This document shows positions 1-10,499 of a DNA stretch of 33,693 nt, piece after piece. Location of the stretch: positions 1 through 33,693 of the forward strand of contig QHYF01000033.1 of assembly GCA_003224075.1 (NCBI GenBank), in the 5' to 3' direction. The notes beneath the pieces are model-generated. The model was given only the letters and a program-made list of their open reading frames with translations. It was not told the DNA's origin and searched no databases. Made by a program: the position numbers and the translations under genes. The DNA comes from Acidobacteriota bacterium. Its GTDB lineage: Bacteria; Acidobacteriota; Terriglobia; Acidiferrales; UBA7541. How positions within the stretch are numbered: position 1 is the first letter of the stretch; every line of letters starts with the position of its first letter.

Positions 1-576
1 GCCGAACGTCGCAAGGCGCGTAAGAGAAATATAGTGCGACGCGCGGCCCGGACCGTCCGCCTTCTGGCTGACGCCATTTTCACCGTGAATGACAGGCGGC
101 TTTTCTGGGCGCAGAGTAAGGTTCAATTGAAAGCGAGCGTCGATAGCGACCAGTCTTTGGTTGCTGCCTTCCCATTGAGTCCGCCAATTGCCATTCCAGA
201 CGCGGCCGAGGGATTCGCTCACTGCGGCGATGTCTGGGCCGGCGCGGTTGACGCGCTCCGTGTGGTAGAACTTCCCGCCATCTAGGTCGCTCAACGCCAG
301 ATGCGCGAGGTAGAGATCCCGCAGGTCCCAGACGGTGGCCATCGCGGCATCGCGGCGGACGGCCTGACGGAAGAAAGTGAGTTCAAATCCATACCGATGA
401 CCGTCAGCGGACTTCAGGTTTCCGGTGTAATACCACCACTCGGTCTGATAATCGGGATGATTGAAATGGTCGCGGGGGAATTCGTAACGATATCCCGGGA
501 GGGCCGTACGGTATTGGGCAGCAAGCGGAGACAGAATCAGCAGCGTCGCGGCGAAGCACCACGCCCTACTCCTCAT
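1..576 (-). CDS. AttH/CrtC-like (carotenoid 1,2-hydratase / lipocalin-like) secreted protein, C-terminus cut by the left window edge
   Basis: Manual reverse-strand translation from ATG at 576..574 stays open to base 1: MRSRAWCFAATLLILSPLAAQYRTALPGYRYEFPRDHFNHPDYQTEWWYYTGNLKSADGHRYGFELTFFRQAVRR... The 'HPDYQTEWWYYTGNL' signature is typical of the AttH/CrtC family. It is absent from the ORF track because its stop is outside the window. It overlaps the end of the upstream permease gene. Confidence 0.85.
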   Translation of the reverse strand, partial: MRSRAWCFAATLLILSPLAAQYRTALPGYRYEFPRDHFNHPDYQTEWWYYTGNLKSADGHRYGFELTFFRQAVRRDAAMATVWDLRDLYLAHLALSDLDGGKFYHTERVNRAGPDIAAVSESLGRVWNGNWRTQWEGSNQRLVAIDARFQLNLTLRPEKPPVIHGENGVSQKADGPGRASHYISLTRLATFG

Positions 577-3121
577 GAATGACCTCAAGCACATTCAACC
601 GCACCGCCACCTGCGCCGGGTAGAGGCCTGCAAGCACGGTGGCCGCATACACAACTGTCAGCGCGGCAAGGAGAACTTCCATCGGCCAGTGAAACCGAAT
701 CGTCCAGCCAAATGATTGCTTATTGATGACGAAGATAAGGATAAGCGAGAGCGCAAAGCCGAGGAGCAGTCCGGCAAAATTGGCCAGAAGTCCCAGCAAA
801 CCTGCTTCGATGAGAATCAGTTTGCGAACTTGTCTCGTTGCCGCGCCGAGGAATCGAAGCAAGCCGAGTTCCCGGCGGCGGTCGATGACCAGAGCCAGAA
901 GCGCGCCCGCTATGCCCATGACCGCGACAATGACCGCGACCGCTTCCAGGGCGTAAGTGATGGCGAAGGTGCGGTCGAAGACGCGGATGGCTTCGGCGCG
1001 TAGATCGCGGTTCGAAAACATGAGCACACGGTGTCCGGCGGCCGCCTGCTCAATTTCGGCCCGCACTGTTTCCACATTCGCGGCTGGCGCGACGTACACC
1101 GCAAGATTGGAGGGTGTGGGATCGGGCAGGTAGCGCAGCATCGTGCTGCGAGACATGACGATGGTTCCCCCTTCGCTGGAATAATCATAGTAAACGTCGG
1201 CAATTCGGAAAGTTGCCTGCGTGGCGCCAAGCGAAAGCGTAATGGAATCTCCCGTCCTTACCTGGTGCTTGTAGCTGAACGGCTCGCTGACGATGATCGC
1301 GTTCGAATCACGCAATTCGGCCAAAACCTGATCGGTTCGGCGCCCGGAGAAAAAATTGGACCGAGGATAGCGGCGAAGCGCCTGCGAATCGACGGATGCC
1401 AGCGTGGCGGGCATGCCCTCATAGCTGATTTCGTAGGCGCGCAGACGATCAACGACCGCGACACCTGGCAACTTCTCGATTTTCTGAGCCAGTTCCAGAG
1501 AGATCGTGGGATGGCGGTCTGCAGCGGGGACGCCCGCGGGGCGAAGATAGAGATCAGCGGGCAAGCGATCGCTCATCCAGAACAAGACCGTTTGGCGAAA
1601 GCTCCCGACCATGATGCCGACTGAAGTCATCATCGCGATCGCCGTGGAGAGAGCACCGACGAGAACGGAAGTCCGGCGCAGCGAGGCCGCGAGGCTTCGC
1701 GAGGCGAGCAAGGCTTCCACCCCGAAAAGTCTGCCGAGGAGTTTCGAGGAGAACGAAGTTAGAAGCGCGACAAAAAAAGGAATCGCCAGCGCGGAAGCCA
1801 CCACCAAGAGAATGGCTGCGAGATAGCCGAAGAGCGGTTTGCCGGCAACGGCAGGAGCACGGGATGCTGCGGCCGCCGCAAGACCGAGTATGAGAGCCAG
1901 CCACAAATCGCGGCCCTTGCGAACGCGCGCGTCATATTCCCGACGGCCCCGCGCCATCGCCTCAATCGGAGCGACCTCGGAAGCCTCACGAGCAGGTGAG
2001 TACGCAGAGGCAACCGCGACTCCAACACCAATCGCCAACGCCAGCAGAACCGATGCGGGGCTCAACTCGATGGGTCCTGGCCTGCTGCTGACATAAAGAG
2101 ATTCGACTGTGCTGGCCATCAATCGAACGGCGCCGGTGGCCATGAAACGGCCGAGGGGAAGTGCGATGAAAGCCCCCGCAAGCCCGAAACAGACGGCTTC
2201 GCCGACGAATGCAAAGAGAATGACGCCACGGCTGGCTCCGAGGGCCCGCACAATGCCAATCTCCGGGCGACGGCGAACGACAGAGACGGAAATCGTGTTG
2301 TAGATGAGAAAAGCGCCGACAACGAGTGAGATGTAACTCAGCAGGCGCAAGTTCCAGCGAAAGGCCGCCAGCATGCGGCGATTCTCGTCCGTGCCCGCGC
2401 CTTGCGGACGGATTTCCACTCCGGCGGGAAGCATGGCGCGCAAACGCTGCCGCCAATCCTCAAGTCTTGAGTTCTCTGGCAATTTGAGAAGGATGCGATC
2501 GACGCGGCCATAGCGCCTCAGGGCACGCTGAGCGGCAGAGAGGTCCATTACGATGGCAGCTTCGTTGCCGTTCGAATCGGAGTACACGCCTCGCACCGTG
2601 TACTCGTGGATTTGATCGTTGATAAGCAACGGGACTTGGTCACCAGTCTTGTAGCCGAGGCTCGAACCCACCCAGACGCTGTCGTTGTCTCCAAGGTGCT
2701 CCAGCGTTTGTTTCGATGCCCATTGAGCTTGGAGCTCGTCGCCAAATTTGGAAGCATTTTGCGCGTGGGAGCTGGCTCCCGCGACAAGATCCAGCCCAAT
2801 AAGAGGGAGCGATTTCTTTGTATCCGCGATAACCGCGTAATCCTCGATGCGCGGCGAGACTCGCATCGGATAGGGAAGCGTCGCCAGCGTGCCAACGAGT
2901 TCCTCCGGTACTCCGCCCGACGCCGTAACTTCCAGATCATTATCGCCGGCAAGAGTTTCCATCGAGCCGCGGAAAGAGCCCGTGGCTGCAGCACCGGCAA
3001 GATCGATGGCCAGGACGACCGCGACCCCCAAGGCTACAGCCGAGATCGTCAGCAAGGTCCGCGCGGGCTCGCGCAAGAGCGGGCGCACCATCAATCGATA
3101 GAAGAGTAGAAAAAGATGCAT
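566..3121 (-). CDS. ABC transporter permease with two FtsX-like domains
   Basis: The ORF of about 850 aa has N-terminal, central and C-terminal TM clusters and FtsX/MacB-like motifs (VVRRRPEIGIVRALGAS, DRRRELGLLRFLGA). The likely start at 3121 overlaps the ATPase stop (TGAAATG). Confidence 0.9.
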   Translation of the reverse strand: MHLFLLFYRLMVRPLLREPARTLLTISAVALGVAVVLAIDLAGAAATGSFRGSMETLAGDNDLEVTASGGVPEELVGTLATLPYPMRVSPRIEDYAVIADTKKSLPLIGLDLVAGASSHAQNASKFGDELQAQWASKQTLEHLGDNDSVWVGSSLGYKTGDQVPLLINDQIHEYTVRGVYSDSNGNEAAIVMDLSAAQRALRRYGRVDRILLKLPENSRLEDWRQRLRAMLPAGVEIRPQGAGTDENRRMLAAFRWNLRLLSYISLVVGAFLIYNTISVSVVRRRPEIGIVRALGASRGVILFAFVGEAVCFGLAGAFIALPLGRFMATGAVRLMASTVESLYVSSRPGPIELSPASVLLALAIGVGVAVASAYSPAREASEVAPIEAMARGRREYDARVRKGRDLWLALILGLAAAAASRAPAVAGKPLFGYLAAILLVVASALAIPFFVALLTSFSSKLLGRLFGVEALLASRSLAASLRRTSVLVGALSTAIAMMTSVGIMVGSFRQTVLFWMSDRLPADLYLRPAGVPAADRHPTISLELAQKIEKLPGVAVVDRLRAYEISYEGMPATLASVDSQALRRYPRSNFFSGRRTDQVLAELRDSNAIIVSEPFSYKHQVRTGDSITLSLGATQATFRIADVYYDYSSEGGTIVMSRSTMLRYLPDPTPSNLAVYVAPAANVETVRAEIEQAAAGHRVLMFSNRDLRAEAIRVFDRTFAITYALEAVAVIVAVMGIAGALLALVIDRRRELGLLRFLGAATRQVRKLILIEAGLLGLLANFAGLLLGFALSLILIFVINKQSFGWTIRFHWPMEVLLAALTVVYAATVLAGLYPAQVAVRLNVLEVIHEE

Positions 3122-3122
3122 T

Positions 3123-3800
3123 TCAGCGTCGGATAATCTCTTCGATTTTTCCATCACGCAACTTGACCACGGTGTCCGCCAGCGACGCCGCCTCGAGGCT
3201 GTGGGTCGCTATGATACTTGCGGTGTTTTGCTCGCACGTGAGGCGCCGTAGCAATTCAAGAATGACGTTGCCGGTGATCGTGTCCAGATTGCCGGTCGGC
3301 TCGTCAGCGAGGAGGATACCCGGCGAATGGATGAGCGCCCGCGCAATGGCGACACGCTGCATCTGGCCGCCCGAGAGTTGGTGAGGATAACGCTCGCCGA
3401 GGCCGTCGAGCTCGACCCACGCGAGGCGTTCCCGGGCCACCTCGCGCGGATTCGTTTTTCCTGCGAGTAGCAGCGGCAATTCCACGTTTTCGAAAACCGT
3501 CAGCGTGTGCAGCAGTTGAAACGACTGAAAGATGAAGCCAATCTTCTCTCGCCGCAATTGGGTTAGGCCGGTGTCTTTCAGGGAGGAAGTCGCTACTCCA
3601 TCGAGAAGAACAGTTCCGGATGTCGGAAAATCCATGGCGCCGGCAAGATTCAGCAGCGTCGATTTTCCGCAACCGCTGCGGCCCACGAGCGCCACAAACT
3701 CACCGCGCTCGACATTCAACGAGAGACCCTTGAGCGCAGGCACTCGCTGACCATCCGTCAGATAATCTTTCGAAATGCCCTGCAGCGAGAGCATCGGCAT
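3123..3800 (-). CDS. ABC transporter ATP-binding protein, LolD/MacB type
   Basis: Walker A GRSGCGKST, signature LSGGQMQRVAIARAL, Walker B ILLADEPTGNLD. Start chosen at MPMLSLQGISKDY inside ORF 3123..3860. Confidence 0.92.
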   Translation of the reverse strand: MPMLSLQGISKDYLTDGQRVPALKGLSLNVERGEFVALVGRSGCGKSTLLNLAGAMDFPTSGTVLLDGVATSSLKDTGLTQLRREKIGFIFQSFQLLHTLTVFENVELPLLLAGKTNPREVARERLAWVELDGLGERYPHQLSGGQMQRVAIARALIHSPGILLADEPTGNLDTITGNVILELLRRLTCEQNTASIIATHSLEAASLADTVVKLRDGKIEEIIRR

Positions 3801-4156
3801 GTTGGTTCGCAGGCCGGTCAAGATTTTTCTCAAGTTCCGTCCGCCGGCCACGCCTCGCATCTTTCATGGTAACGGGAAACGGCAAGGAAATGGGCAGCCA
3901 ATTCGAATCGTAAGGACCTTCATTGAGCGTGATTTAGAGTGACCTGGATCTTTCACTCAGGGAAACAAGGATCCGATTCGGGAGCTTGCCCCGTCCAAAA
4001 TTTTCCAGATCTTTCAATTCGACTGACCTAAGAAAACGGGCGCGTGCAGAAGCACGGAAAAATGCGGCCGCAGGTTGTGTCGCCGCAGCATTTGTAATGT
4101 AATTCGATGAGCGGGTCGCGGCTTGATACAGCTTCTCGAGTCCCAGGAGGATTGAC

Positions 4157-6592
4157 ATGGCAGGGTTTGCTGGACGCGTCGGAATTGGCCTAGTAGCTGT
4201 CGCTCTGGGGTGCGGGACTGCCGCTGCGCAGGGCTGGCAGCACCTGGGCAAAGTGCAGCGCGTCGAAAAATTAAAAGATGGCGTTGAGCTGTCCGCCGGA
4301 TCAGCGAAGGTGCGTATCACGGCTTTTCGCGACGGAATATTCCGCGTGCGTGTCACGCCCAACGGTACTTTCCCCAAAGATTTTTCCTGGGCGGTGATCG
4401 AATCGCCCCAGCCGCCCGCCCTTCAGATCGAGGAAAGCCAGAAGGAAATTCGAATCACGGCGGGGAGCGTGATCGCCACGGCGCAGAAATCACCACTGCT
4501 CGTCGATTTCAAGGATGCGGCTGGAAATGTGCTTCTTGCCGATGAATCAAGCTTGCCGATGGGCTGGAATGGCCAGCGGATTCACGTTTGGAAGAAGATG
4601 CCATCGGACGAAAATTATTACGGCCTCGGCGATAAAGCTGGCCCGATGAATCGCCGCAACCGGTCCTTCACCAACTGGAACACCGATGAGTTCGGCTGGC
4701 AGGAATCCTCCGACCCGCTTTACAAAACGATTCCATTCTTCATTGGACTGCGCAAGGGCACGGCGTACGGGGTCTTCTTCGACAACACTTACAGAAGTAC
4801 TTTCGATTTCGGCAAGGAATCCGCGGACTACTTTTCGTTTGGCGCGGAAGGCGGTGAACTGAACTACTACTTCATGGCCGGGCCCGAACCAAAAAAAATC
4901 GTGGAAGAATACACGGCCCTGACTGGACGCTCGCCGTTGCCTCCGTTCTGGTCGCTCGGTTACCAGCAGTGTCGCTACTCCTACTATCCCGAATCGCGTG
5001 CCCGCGAGATCGTCAGAACGTTTCGAGACAAAAAGATTCCGGCCGATACCATCTATTTCGACATCGACTATCAGCAGGACTATGCCCCCTTCACCATCAA
5101 CCGGGAATATTTCCCCACTTTCGAGAAGATGATTTCGGATTTTCGCTCACAGGGCTTCCACACAATTCTTATCACCGACCTGCACATCAAGAAAAACACG
5201 GACCACGGTTACGCTCCGTACGACTCCGGAATCAGAAACGATGTGTTCGTCAAGAATCCCGATGGCTCCGCTTACGTCGGGAAGGTGTGGCCGGGCGACA
5301 GCGTGTTTCCGGATTTCACTCTCGCACGTACACGGGACTGGTGGGGCAGTCTGTATAAGGATTTCGCGGGCATGGGAGTGGCGGGCTTTTGGAACGACAT
5401 GAATGAACCTTCCATCTTCTTTCGCGCGGACAAGACCATGCCGCTCGATACTGTTCATCGTCTTGACGATGGCACCGCCCGCGACCATCGCGCCATCCAC
5501 AATGTGTTCGGTATGGAGAATGTCCGCGCGACGTATGAAGGTTTGCGCAAACTTCAGCCGGAGGAACGGCCATTCGTGCTCACCCGCGCTGCGTATTCCG
5601 GCGCGCAGCGCTACGCCGCTACGTGGACGGGAGATAACAGCAGTACTTGGAATCATCTGGCAATGAGCACGCCCATGCTCTTGAGTTTGGGAATCTCCGG
5701 GTTCCCGCTCATTGGGGATGATATCGGCGGCTTTGCAGGTTCTCCAACCGCCGATCTGTTAACGCGCTGGTTTGAGGTGGGCGCATTGAATCCCATCTAT
5801 CGCGACCACACCGCAAAAGGCACCGCCGATCAGGAGCCCTGGGTGCATGGTCCTGAACACGAAGCGATTCGCAAAAAGTTCATCGAGCTGCGCTACCAGT
5901 TGATGCCTTACTTATATACCGGGGTCGAGGAAGCCACACGAACTGGTCTGCCTTTGATGCGGCCGGTATTTCTTGAGTATCCTCAGGCGTCGGAATTCTA
6001 CGGCGACAATCGTGATTTCTTGTTTGGTCGCGACTTGTTTGTCGCGCCGGTAACCACGGAGATGGTCGACGCCGAAGAAATCTCTCTGCCTCCGGGCGTG
6101 TGGTATGACTATTGGACAAGCGAGAAGCACGCCTACAAAGAAAAAATCAACCTGCACCCGAGACTCGAGGAGATGCCGCTTTACGTGCGCGCGGGGGCGA
6201 TTCTGCCGATGCAGCCGGTTGTCCAGTACACGGGTGAAACGCCAAACGGTCCTCTTCAGTTGCGCGTTTATCCCGGTAACGATTGCAGGGGCTCGCTCTA
6301 CCAAGATGATGGCCACACTTTTGCGTATCAGAAAGGTGAGGTTTTGCGCGTCAATTACTCGTGCAAAGTTTCCGCAGGTTCCGTGACGGTCACGAGCAGT
6401 GTTGACAAGCGAGCTTTTCAGCCATGGTGGAGAAGTGCGCATGTGACCATCTACGGCGCCGCCGTTGCGCCGACAGAAGTGCGCGTCGACGATGGAGTCA
6501 TCCACGACTGGCACTATGACGGCCAGGCACACGCCGTCACGCTGACCGTGCCGGATGCCGTGAAAAACTGGAGCGTTCGCCTCACATTCTAA
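4157..6592 (+). CDS. Secreted glycoside hydrolase family 31 (alpha-glucosidase-like)
   Basis: Strong SD (AGGAGG) upstream of ATG 4157; signal peptide; GH31 signature GVAGFWNDMNEPSIF, plus YYGLGDKAG, TWTGDNSSTWNHL and GDDIGGF. Confidence 0.93.
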   Translation: MAGFAGRVGIGLVAVALGCGTAAAQGWQHLGKVQRVEKLKDGVELSAGSAKVRITAFRDGIFRVRVTPNGTFPKDFSWAVIESPQPPALQIEESQKEIRITAGSVIATAQKSPLLVDFKDAAGNVLLADESSLPMGWNGQRIHVWKKMPSDENYYGLGDKAGPMNRRNRSFTNWNTDEFGWQESSDPLYKTIPFFIGLRKGTAYGVFFDNTYRSTFDFGKESADYFSFGAEGGELNYYFMAGPEPKKIVEEYTALTGRSPLPPFWSLGYQQCRYSYYPESRAREIVRTFRDKKIPADTIYFDIDYQQDYAPFTINREYFPTFEKMISDFRSQGFHTILITDLHIKKNTDHGYAPYDSGIRNDVFVKNPDGSAYVGKVWPGDSVFPDFTLARTRDWWGSLYKDFAGMGVAGFWNDMNEPSIFFRADKTMPLDTVHRLDDGTARDHRAIHNVFGMENVRATYEGLRKLQPEERPFVLTRAAYSGAQRYAATWTGDNSSTWNHLAMSTPMLLSLGISGFPLIGDDIGGFAGSPTADLLTRWFEVGALNPIYRDHTAKGTADQEPWVHGPEHEAIRKKFIELRYQLMPYLYTGVEEATRTGLPLMRPVFLEYPQASEFYGDNRDFLFGRDLFVAPVTTEMVDAEEISLPPGVWYDYWTSEKHAYKEKINLHPRLEEMPLYVRAGAILPMQPVVQYTGETPNGPLQLRVYPGNDCRGSLYQDDGHTFAYQKGEVLRVNYSCKVSAGSVTVTSSVDKRAFQPWWRSAHVTIYGAAVAPTEVRVDDGVIHDWHYDGQAHAVTLTVPDAVKNWSVRLTF

Positions 6593-6611
6593 AAGTTACG
6601 TCGGCCTCTGT

Positions 6612-8612
6612 TTAATTCAGGGCAAAAATCGAGAGAGATTGCGCCGGCATCGTCAGGCGAATCTCGCTTCGAGTCAATTCCGCCTTTGCCTCTCCGAAAA
6701 GAAGCCTGATAGCTGCCGCTCTTTGAGCGGGTGTATCGTTCAACGGAACGAGCAGCTCTCGTTGCTGCGCGGCGTTGTTGAACGCGACGACAAGACGTTC
6801 TTCCTCCGATTCACGAACAAAAACGTAAGACGATTCATCGGATGCGAGATGCCAAAGCTGTCCGGCGCGCAGCGCCGCATGTTCGCGGCGAAGCCTCAGC
6901 AGCGCCTGAACATAGGAGAAAACCTCCTGCTGGTCTCGGGTCCGACCGGCCTGCGTGAACGCGTCGTTTGAATCGCCAGACCAGCCGCCGGGGAAATCAC
7001 GCCGATTGTCCGGGTCGCCTCCTCCACGCATTCCAATCTCGTCGCCGTAGTAAATCTCTGGAATCCCCCGGAGCGTAAGCGTGAGTCCAAAGGCCAGCTT
7101 CAGCTTTGCAGGCGAGCTGCCTTCAGCGCTCGCGAAGCGCGGCACATCATGATTTGCGAAAAACGGCACGAGCATATCGGGTCGCAGATACAAAGAGTCG
7201 TGTCTGAGGACATCGGCGATGCGGCCGGCTGGCGCGTTCCGTAGCAGCACATCACGGATTGTAAAGAACATTGGAAAATCGAAGACTGTGGAGAGTGCGC
7301 TGTCGATGCCGTCATAGCGCCGCACTCCGCCTACAAAAAAAGACGTCACACTCGGATCGGGATGAAACACTTCGCCAATCGTCGTCAGATTGGGATAGAT
7401 CCGGCGCAATCCAGCGTGCCAGTTGGCCCAGAACTTCCGGCCCACATAGGGAAACGTATCGACACGGTACCCGTCCAGTCCGGATATTTCCGCCCACCAG
7501 ACGCTGTCCTGCAGCAGATACTGCGCGACCATCGGGCTTTCCGTATTCATGTCTGGCAGAATCCCAAAGAACCAGCCTTCCGTGAGATTTCGCTTCATGC
7601 TCGCGGGTGCGTGAGGGTCAATTAGTGATTCGAATGGATCATTGGAAGCGGTTTGACCGCCCGGTTTGCCGTAGAAGGTGCCGTTCAACGGCGAGAAAGA
7701 ATCGAGGTGATGTTGCAACGTGCCGTGGAACCAATCGGGCAGCGGCGGATTCCAAACCCAGGGATGCTTCGGACCCACGTGGTTCGGCACAACGTCGAAA
7801 AAAATCTTCATGTGCTGCTGATGCGCCGCAGCAACCAGGTCCTGGTAATCCTTGAGGGCGCCGAGATGTGGGTCAACGGCATACAGGTCAACCGCGCCAT
7901 AGCCGTGATAATCCTGTGCCGCTCCGTTCTTCACAATCGGCGTGAGCCATAGGGCCGTCACTCCAAGATCCTTCAGGTACGACAAGTGGTTCTTGATCCC
8001 CAGTAGGTCGCCTCCGTGATAGGCACGGGGTTTCGAACGATCGTGCGAACCCGGAGCTTCCGCCGGCTCGTCATTTGTGGGATCGCCGTTCGCGAAGCGG
8101 TCCGGCATGATGAGGTAAATGACGTCATCCTGCGAAAGACCTTGAAACTTGCCCAGCGTGGGCGTGCGTGCGGCCAAGGGGAGTTCGAACGCTGTCGTTC
8201 CCTTTGGCGTCGTGATCCGGCAGACAGCCGTTCCCGGCTTCGTGTCTGCTCCGATTTTCAGCCAGAGGAAGAGATAATTCCCACCGGCGGCGGCTTGCGT
8301 GCGTGGCACGCGGAGAGTCGGCAGATTGCAGGAAACGTGCGTCGCTTCCAGGTCGCGGCCGGAGAGCAGCAACATGACTTCCTGCGTCAGATCTATCCAC
8401 CAGCTTGGAGGTTCGACTTTCGTGACGACGGGAGTAGAGTCACTCGTCTTCTGCTGTGGGCTCGCATGCGGGACCGAGCCACCGCAAAGATCTGCAACAA
8501 CGAACACCAGCAAGAAGAAGGGCCGGAGAAAACGTTCAGCCGCGAAATGGAAAAACTGCCGCGATCGTCCATTCACAGGGAAAGCATAAGGAAAAGCCAG
8601 GAGAGTTGCCAC
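6612..8612 (-). CDS. Glycoside hydrolase family 13 alpha-amylase / cyclomaltodextrinase-like
   Basis: ORF 6612..8948 contains the GH13 motifs DVVPNHVG, GYRVDTFPYV, GEVFHP and FFANHDVPRF. The true start is uncertain; a GTG near 8612 would place a hydrophobic leader first and avoid most of the overlap with the upstream CBM9-like gene. Confidence 0.88.
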   Translation of the reverse strand: MATLLAFPYAFPVNGRSRQFFHFAAERFLRPFFLLVFVVADLCGGSVPHASPQQKTSDSTPVVTKVEPPSWWIDLTQEVMLLLSGRDLEATHVSCNLPTLRVPRTQAAAGGNYLFLWLKIGADTKPGTAVCRITTPKGTTAFELPLAARTPTLGKFQGLSQDDVIYLIMPDRFANGDPTNDEPAEAPGSHDRSKPRAYHGGDLLGIKNHLSYLKDLGVTALWLTPIVKNGAAQDYHGYGAVDLYAVDPHLGALKDYQDLVAAAHQQHMKIFFDVVPNHVGPKHPWVWNPPLPDWFHGTLQHHLDSFSPLNGTFYGKPGGQTASNDPFESLIDPHAPASMKRNLTEGWFFGILPDMNTESPMVAQYLLQDSVWWAEISGLDGYRVDTFPYVGRKFWANWHAGLRRIYPNLTTIGEVFHPDPSVTSFFVGGVRRYDGIDSALSTVFDFPMFFTIRDVLLRNAPAGRIADVLRHDSLYLRPDMLVPFFANHDVPRFASAEGSSPAKLKLAFGLTLTLRGIPEIYYGDEIGMRGGGDPDNRRDFPGGWSGDSNDAFTQAGRTRDQQEVFSYVQALLRLRREHAALRAGQLWHLASDESSYVFVRESEEERLVVAFNNAAQQRELLVPLNDTPAQRAAAIRLLFGEAKAELTRSEIRLTMPAQSLSIFALN

Positions 8613-8644
8613 TATCGATTCCTCGCGGTATTGCGGCAAATCCA

Positions 8645-9355
8645 CTACCTCTGCGGCGAGGGAGACGGGGCAAAGACCAATTCGCCGAACGCTTCCGGAA
8701 CATGGAAATTCGGCTCTGCCGTTCGCGTAGGTCTCCAAGCTGAATAAAACCGCGGTTCGGTAGGCCCTTCGACCCGGTAGAAATTCACTCTCCAGGTCGC
8801 CGCGGGATCGAAGCTCTCGACAAGACATCTCATGGGTAGAGCAAGCTCCGCAACCCAGGTCTTCGTAGCTTCGGCCAGCGTCACGCGGCGCTGCAAGCCA
8901 CTTTTCAAATCGCGTTTCTCGCCTGGAGCGATGTCGAGATCGATCCAAAATCCATTCGGGCTGACTTCAAATTCTTTGTAACGCCGCGGATTTGACGGGT
9001 CGGTTTGAAGAAACACTTCGACGACGTCGCGGTCCCAGAGTTGATCGCGGCGGCCATTGGGCGCAGCATCAGGAAAAGTCGTAATGCTGCGATATTTTGC
9101 GCGAAATCGCACAAAAAGCGATGCTGGAGTCCAGACGAGCCTCACTTCTGTCTCTTTTTCCGGATCTGCGTTCTTGCCTTGCCAGTCCGCGTCAAACTGC
9201 AATCGCGCCGCCATCTCCCAGGAAGATTGCGTTGGGAATCCATCGGCATCGTGCAGGTCCGACATTCGAACCGCCACAGCCGTTTGTTCACTGGAGGTAA
9301 CGTCGCCTTTAGACATTCTTGTGGGCAATGTCGCCTTTACCTGGCTCTTCTTCAT
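8645..9355 (-). CDS. CBM9-like (carbohydrate-binding family 9 / DOMON-like) domain protein
   Basis: 236 aa with the typical pattern: WEMAARLQFD...EVRLVWTPASLFVRFRA...DQLWDRDVVEVFLQTD...YKEFEVSPNGFWIDL...WRVNFYRVEGP. Confidence 0.75.
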   Translation of the reverse strand: MKKSQVKATLPTRMSKGDVTSSEQTAVAVRMSDLHDADGFPTQSSWEMAARLQFDADWQGKNADPEKETEVRLVWTPASLFVRFRAKYRSITTFPDAAPNGRRDQLWDRDVVEVFLQTDPSNPRRYKEFEVSPNGFWIDLDIAPGEKRDLKSGLQRRVTLAEATKTWVAELALPMRCLVESFDPAATWRVNFYRVEGPTEPRFYSAWRPTRTAEPNFHVPEAFGELVFAPSPSPQR

Positions 9356-9604
9356 CGAGGCAGCTCACAGAATAACCATTGCATTGAGATCCACAACAAA
9401 AAATTATGGAAGCTGAAGAAAAACTGTCCGTCTGATAGGTCCTGGGCCCTTATGGCTGGATTCCCCCCAGACCCATGCAAACTTTTTACGCACCAACCCA
9501 TTGTCTCGCCCAGAACGCTTCGGTGAGCCGTGTTAGCATCAAATTTGGCCTGATTCAACGACCCTCGCACGGTTTCAACTCAACGTATTCGCAGGAGAAC
9601 GGGA

Positions 9605-10429
9605 ATGATTGAGCCTGTCAACGCCGAAGAATTCATAACCCAGCCGGAGCGGCGCAAGCCAGAGCAGTTTCAGCACGTGAAACTGCGCATCGACGGTGGA
9701 GTCGCGCGGATGACCCTCAGCCGTCCTGAACACAATCTTCTCAATGAAGCCATGTTGCGCGAGCTGGCCGACGGAATCACGCATGCTGGTGAACGCGATG
9801 AGGTCAAACTGATCGTCCTCGACTCTGCCTGCAAGGTCTTTTCTGGCGGGATCGACATTGGTGAATACACTTCCCAGCGCGTCTTCCAGATGCTTGATGC
9901 ATTTCATGCGGCCTTTGCAGGAATGCTCGAAGTTGGCAAGCCGGTCGTCTGTGTCGTGAACGGACCGGCGATTGGCGGCGGCGCGGAGCTGGCGGCTTTC
10001 GGCGATCTCGTCATTGCCACACCAAAGGCGCGATTTGCCCAGCCGGAGATCACCATCGGCGTGTTTCCGCCGCTCGCATCAACGATTCTGCCCTTCCTTG
10101 TTGGACCCAAGATCGCGCTGGAGCTGGTCCTGACCGGCGAAGCCGTGACCGCAGAACGCGCGTTGGAACTCGGCATGGTGAATCGCCTCGTGCCGGAAGC
10201 CCAACTGGGAAAAACCGTCGAGGATCTCGTTGGCCGAATCAGCGGTCATTCGGGTCCCGTGCTCACGATGGCGAAAAAGGCGATTCTCGGTGGCATGGGC
10301 CTATCTCTGCGCGATGGCCTCAAGCATTCGATGAATATTTTCTTGAATGAACTTTATCGTTTGGAAGACTCGCAAGAAGGTCTGCGCGCGCTGGTCGAGA
10401 AACGAAAGCCCAACTGGAAGAATCGCTGA
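9605..10429 (+). CDS. Enoyl-CoA hydratase/isomerase family protein, resembling cyclohexa-1,5-diene-1-carbonyl-CoA hydratases
   Basis: Crotonase motifs: KVFSGGIDIGEYT, GKPVVCVVNGPAIGGGAELAAFGDLVIATPKARFAQPEITIGVFPP. The sub-family is a judgement from overall similarity only. Confidence 0.82.
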   Translation: MIEPVNAEEFITQPERRKPEQFQHVKLRIDGGVARMTLSRPEHNLLNEAMLRELADGITHAGERDEVKLIVLDSACKVFSGGIDIGEYTSQRVFQMLDAFHAAFAGMLEVGKPVVCVVNGPAIGGGAELAAFGDLVIATPKARFAQPEITIGVFPPLASTILPFLVGPKIALELVLTGEAVTAERALELGMVNRLVPEAQLGKTVEDLVGRISGHSGPVLTMAKKAILGGMGLSLRDGLKHSMNIFLNELYRLEDSQEGLRALVEKRKPNWKNR

Positions 10430-10499
10430 ACCGCGGGGGGTTTTTGCAGGGCGCGCATTTGACACACCCGCCACCGCCGCATACACTGAAATTTCAATT

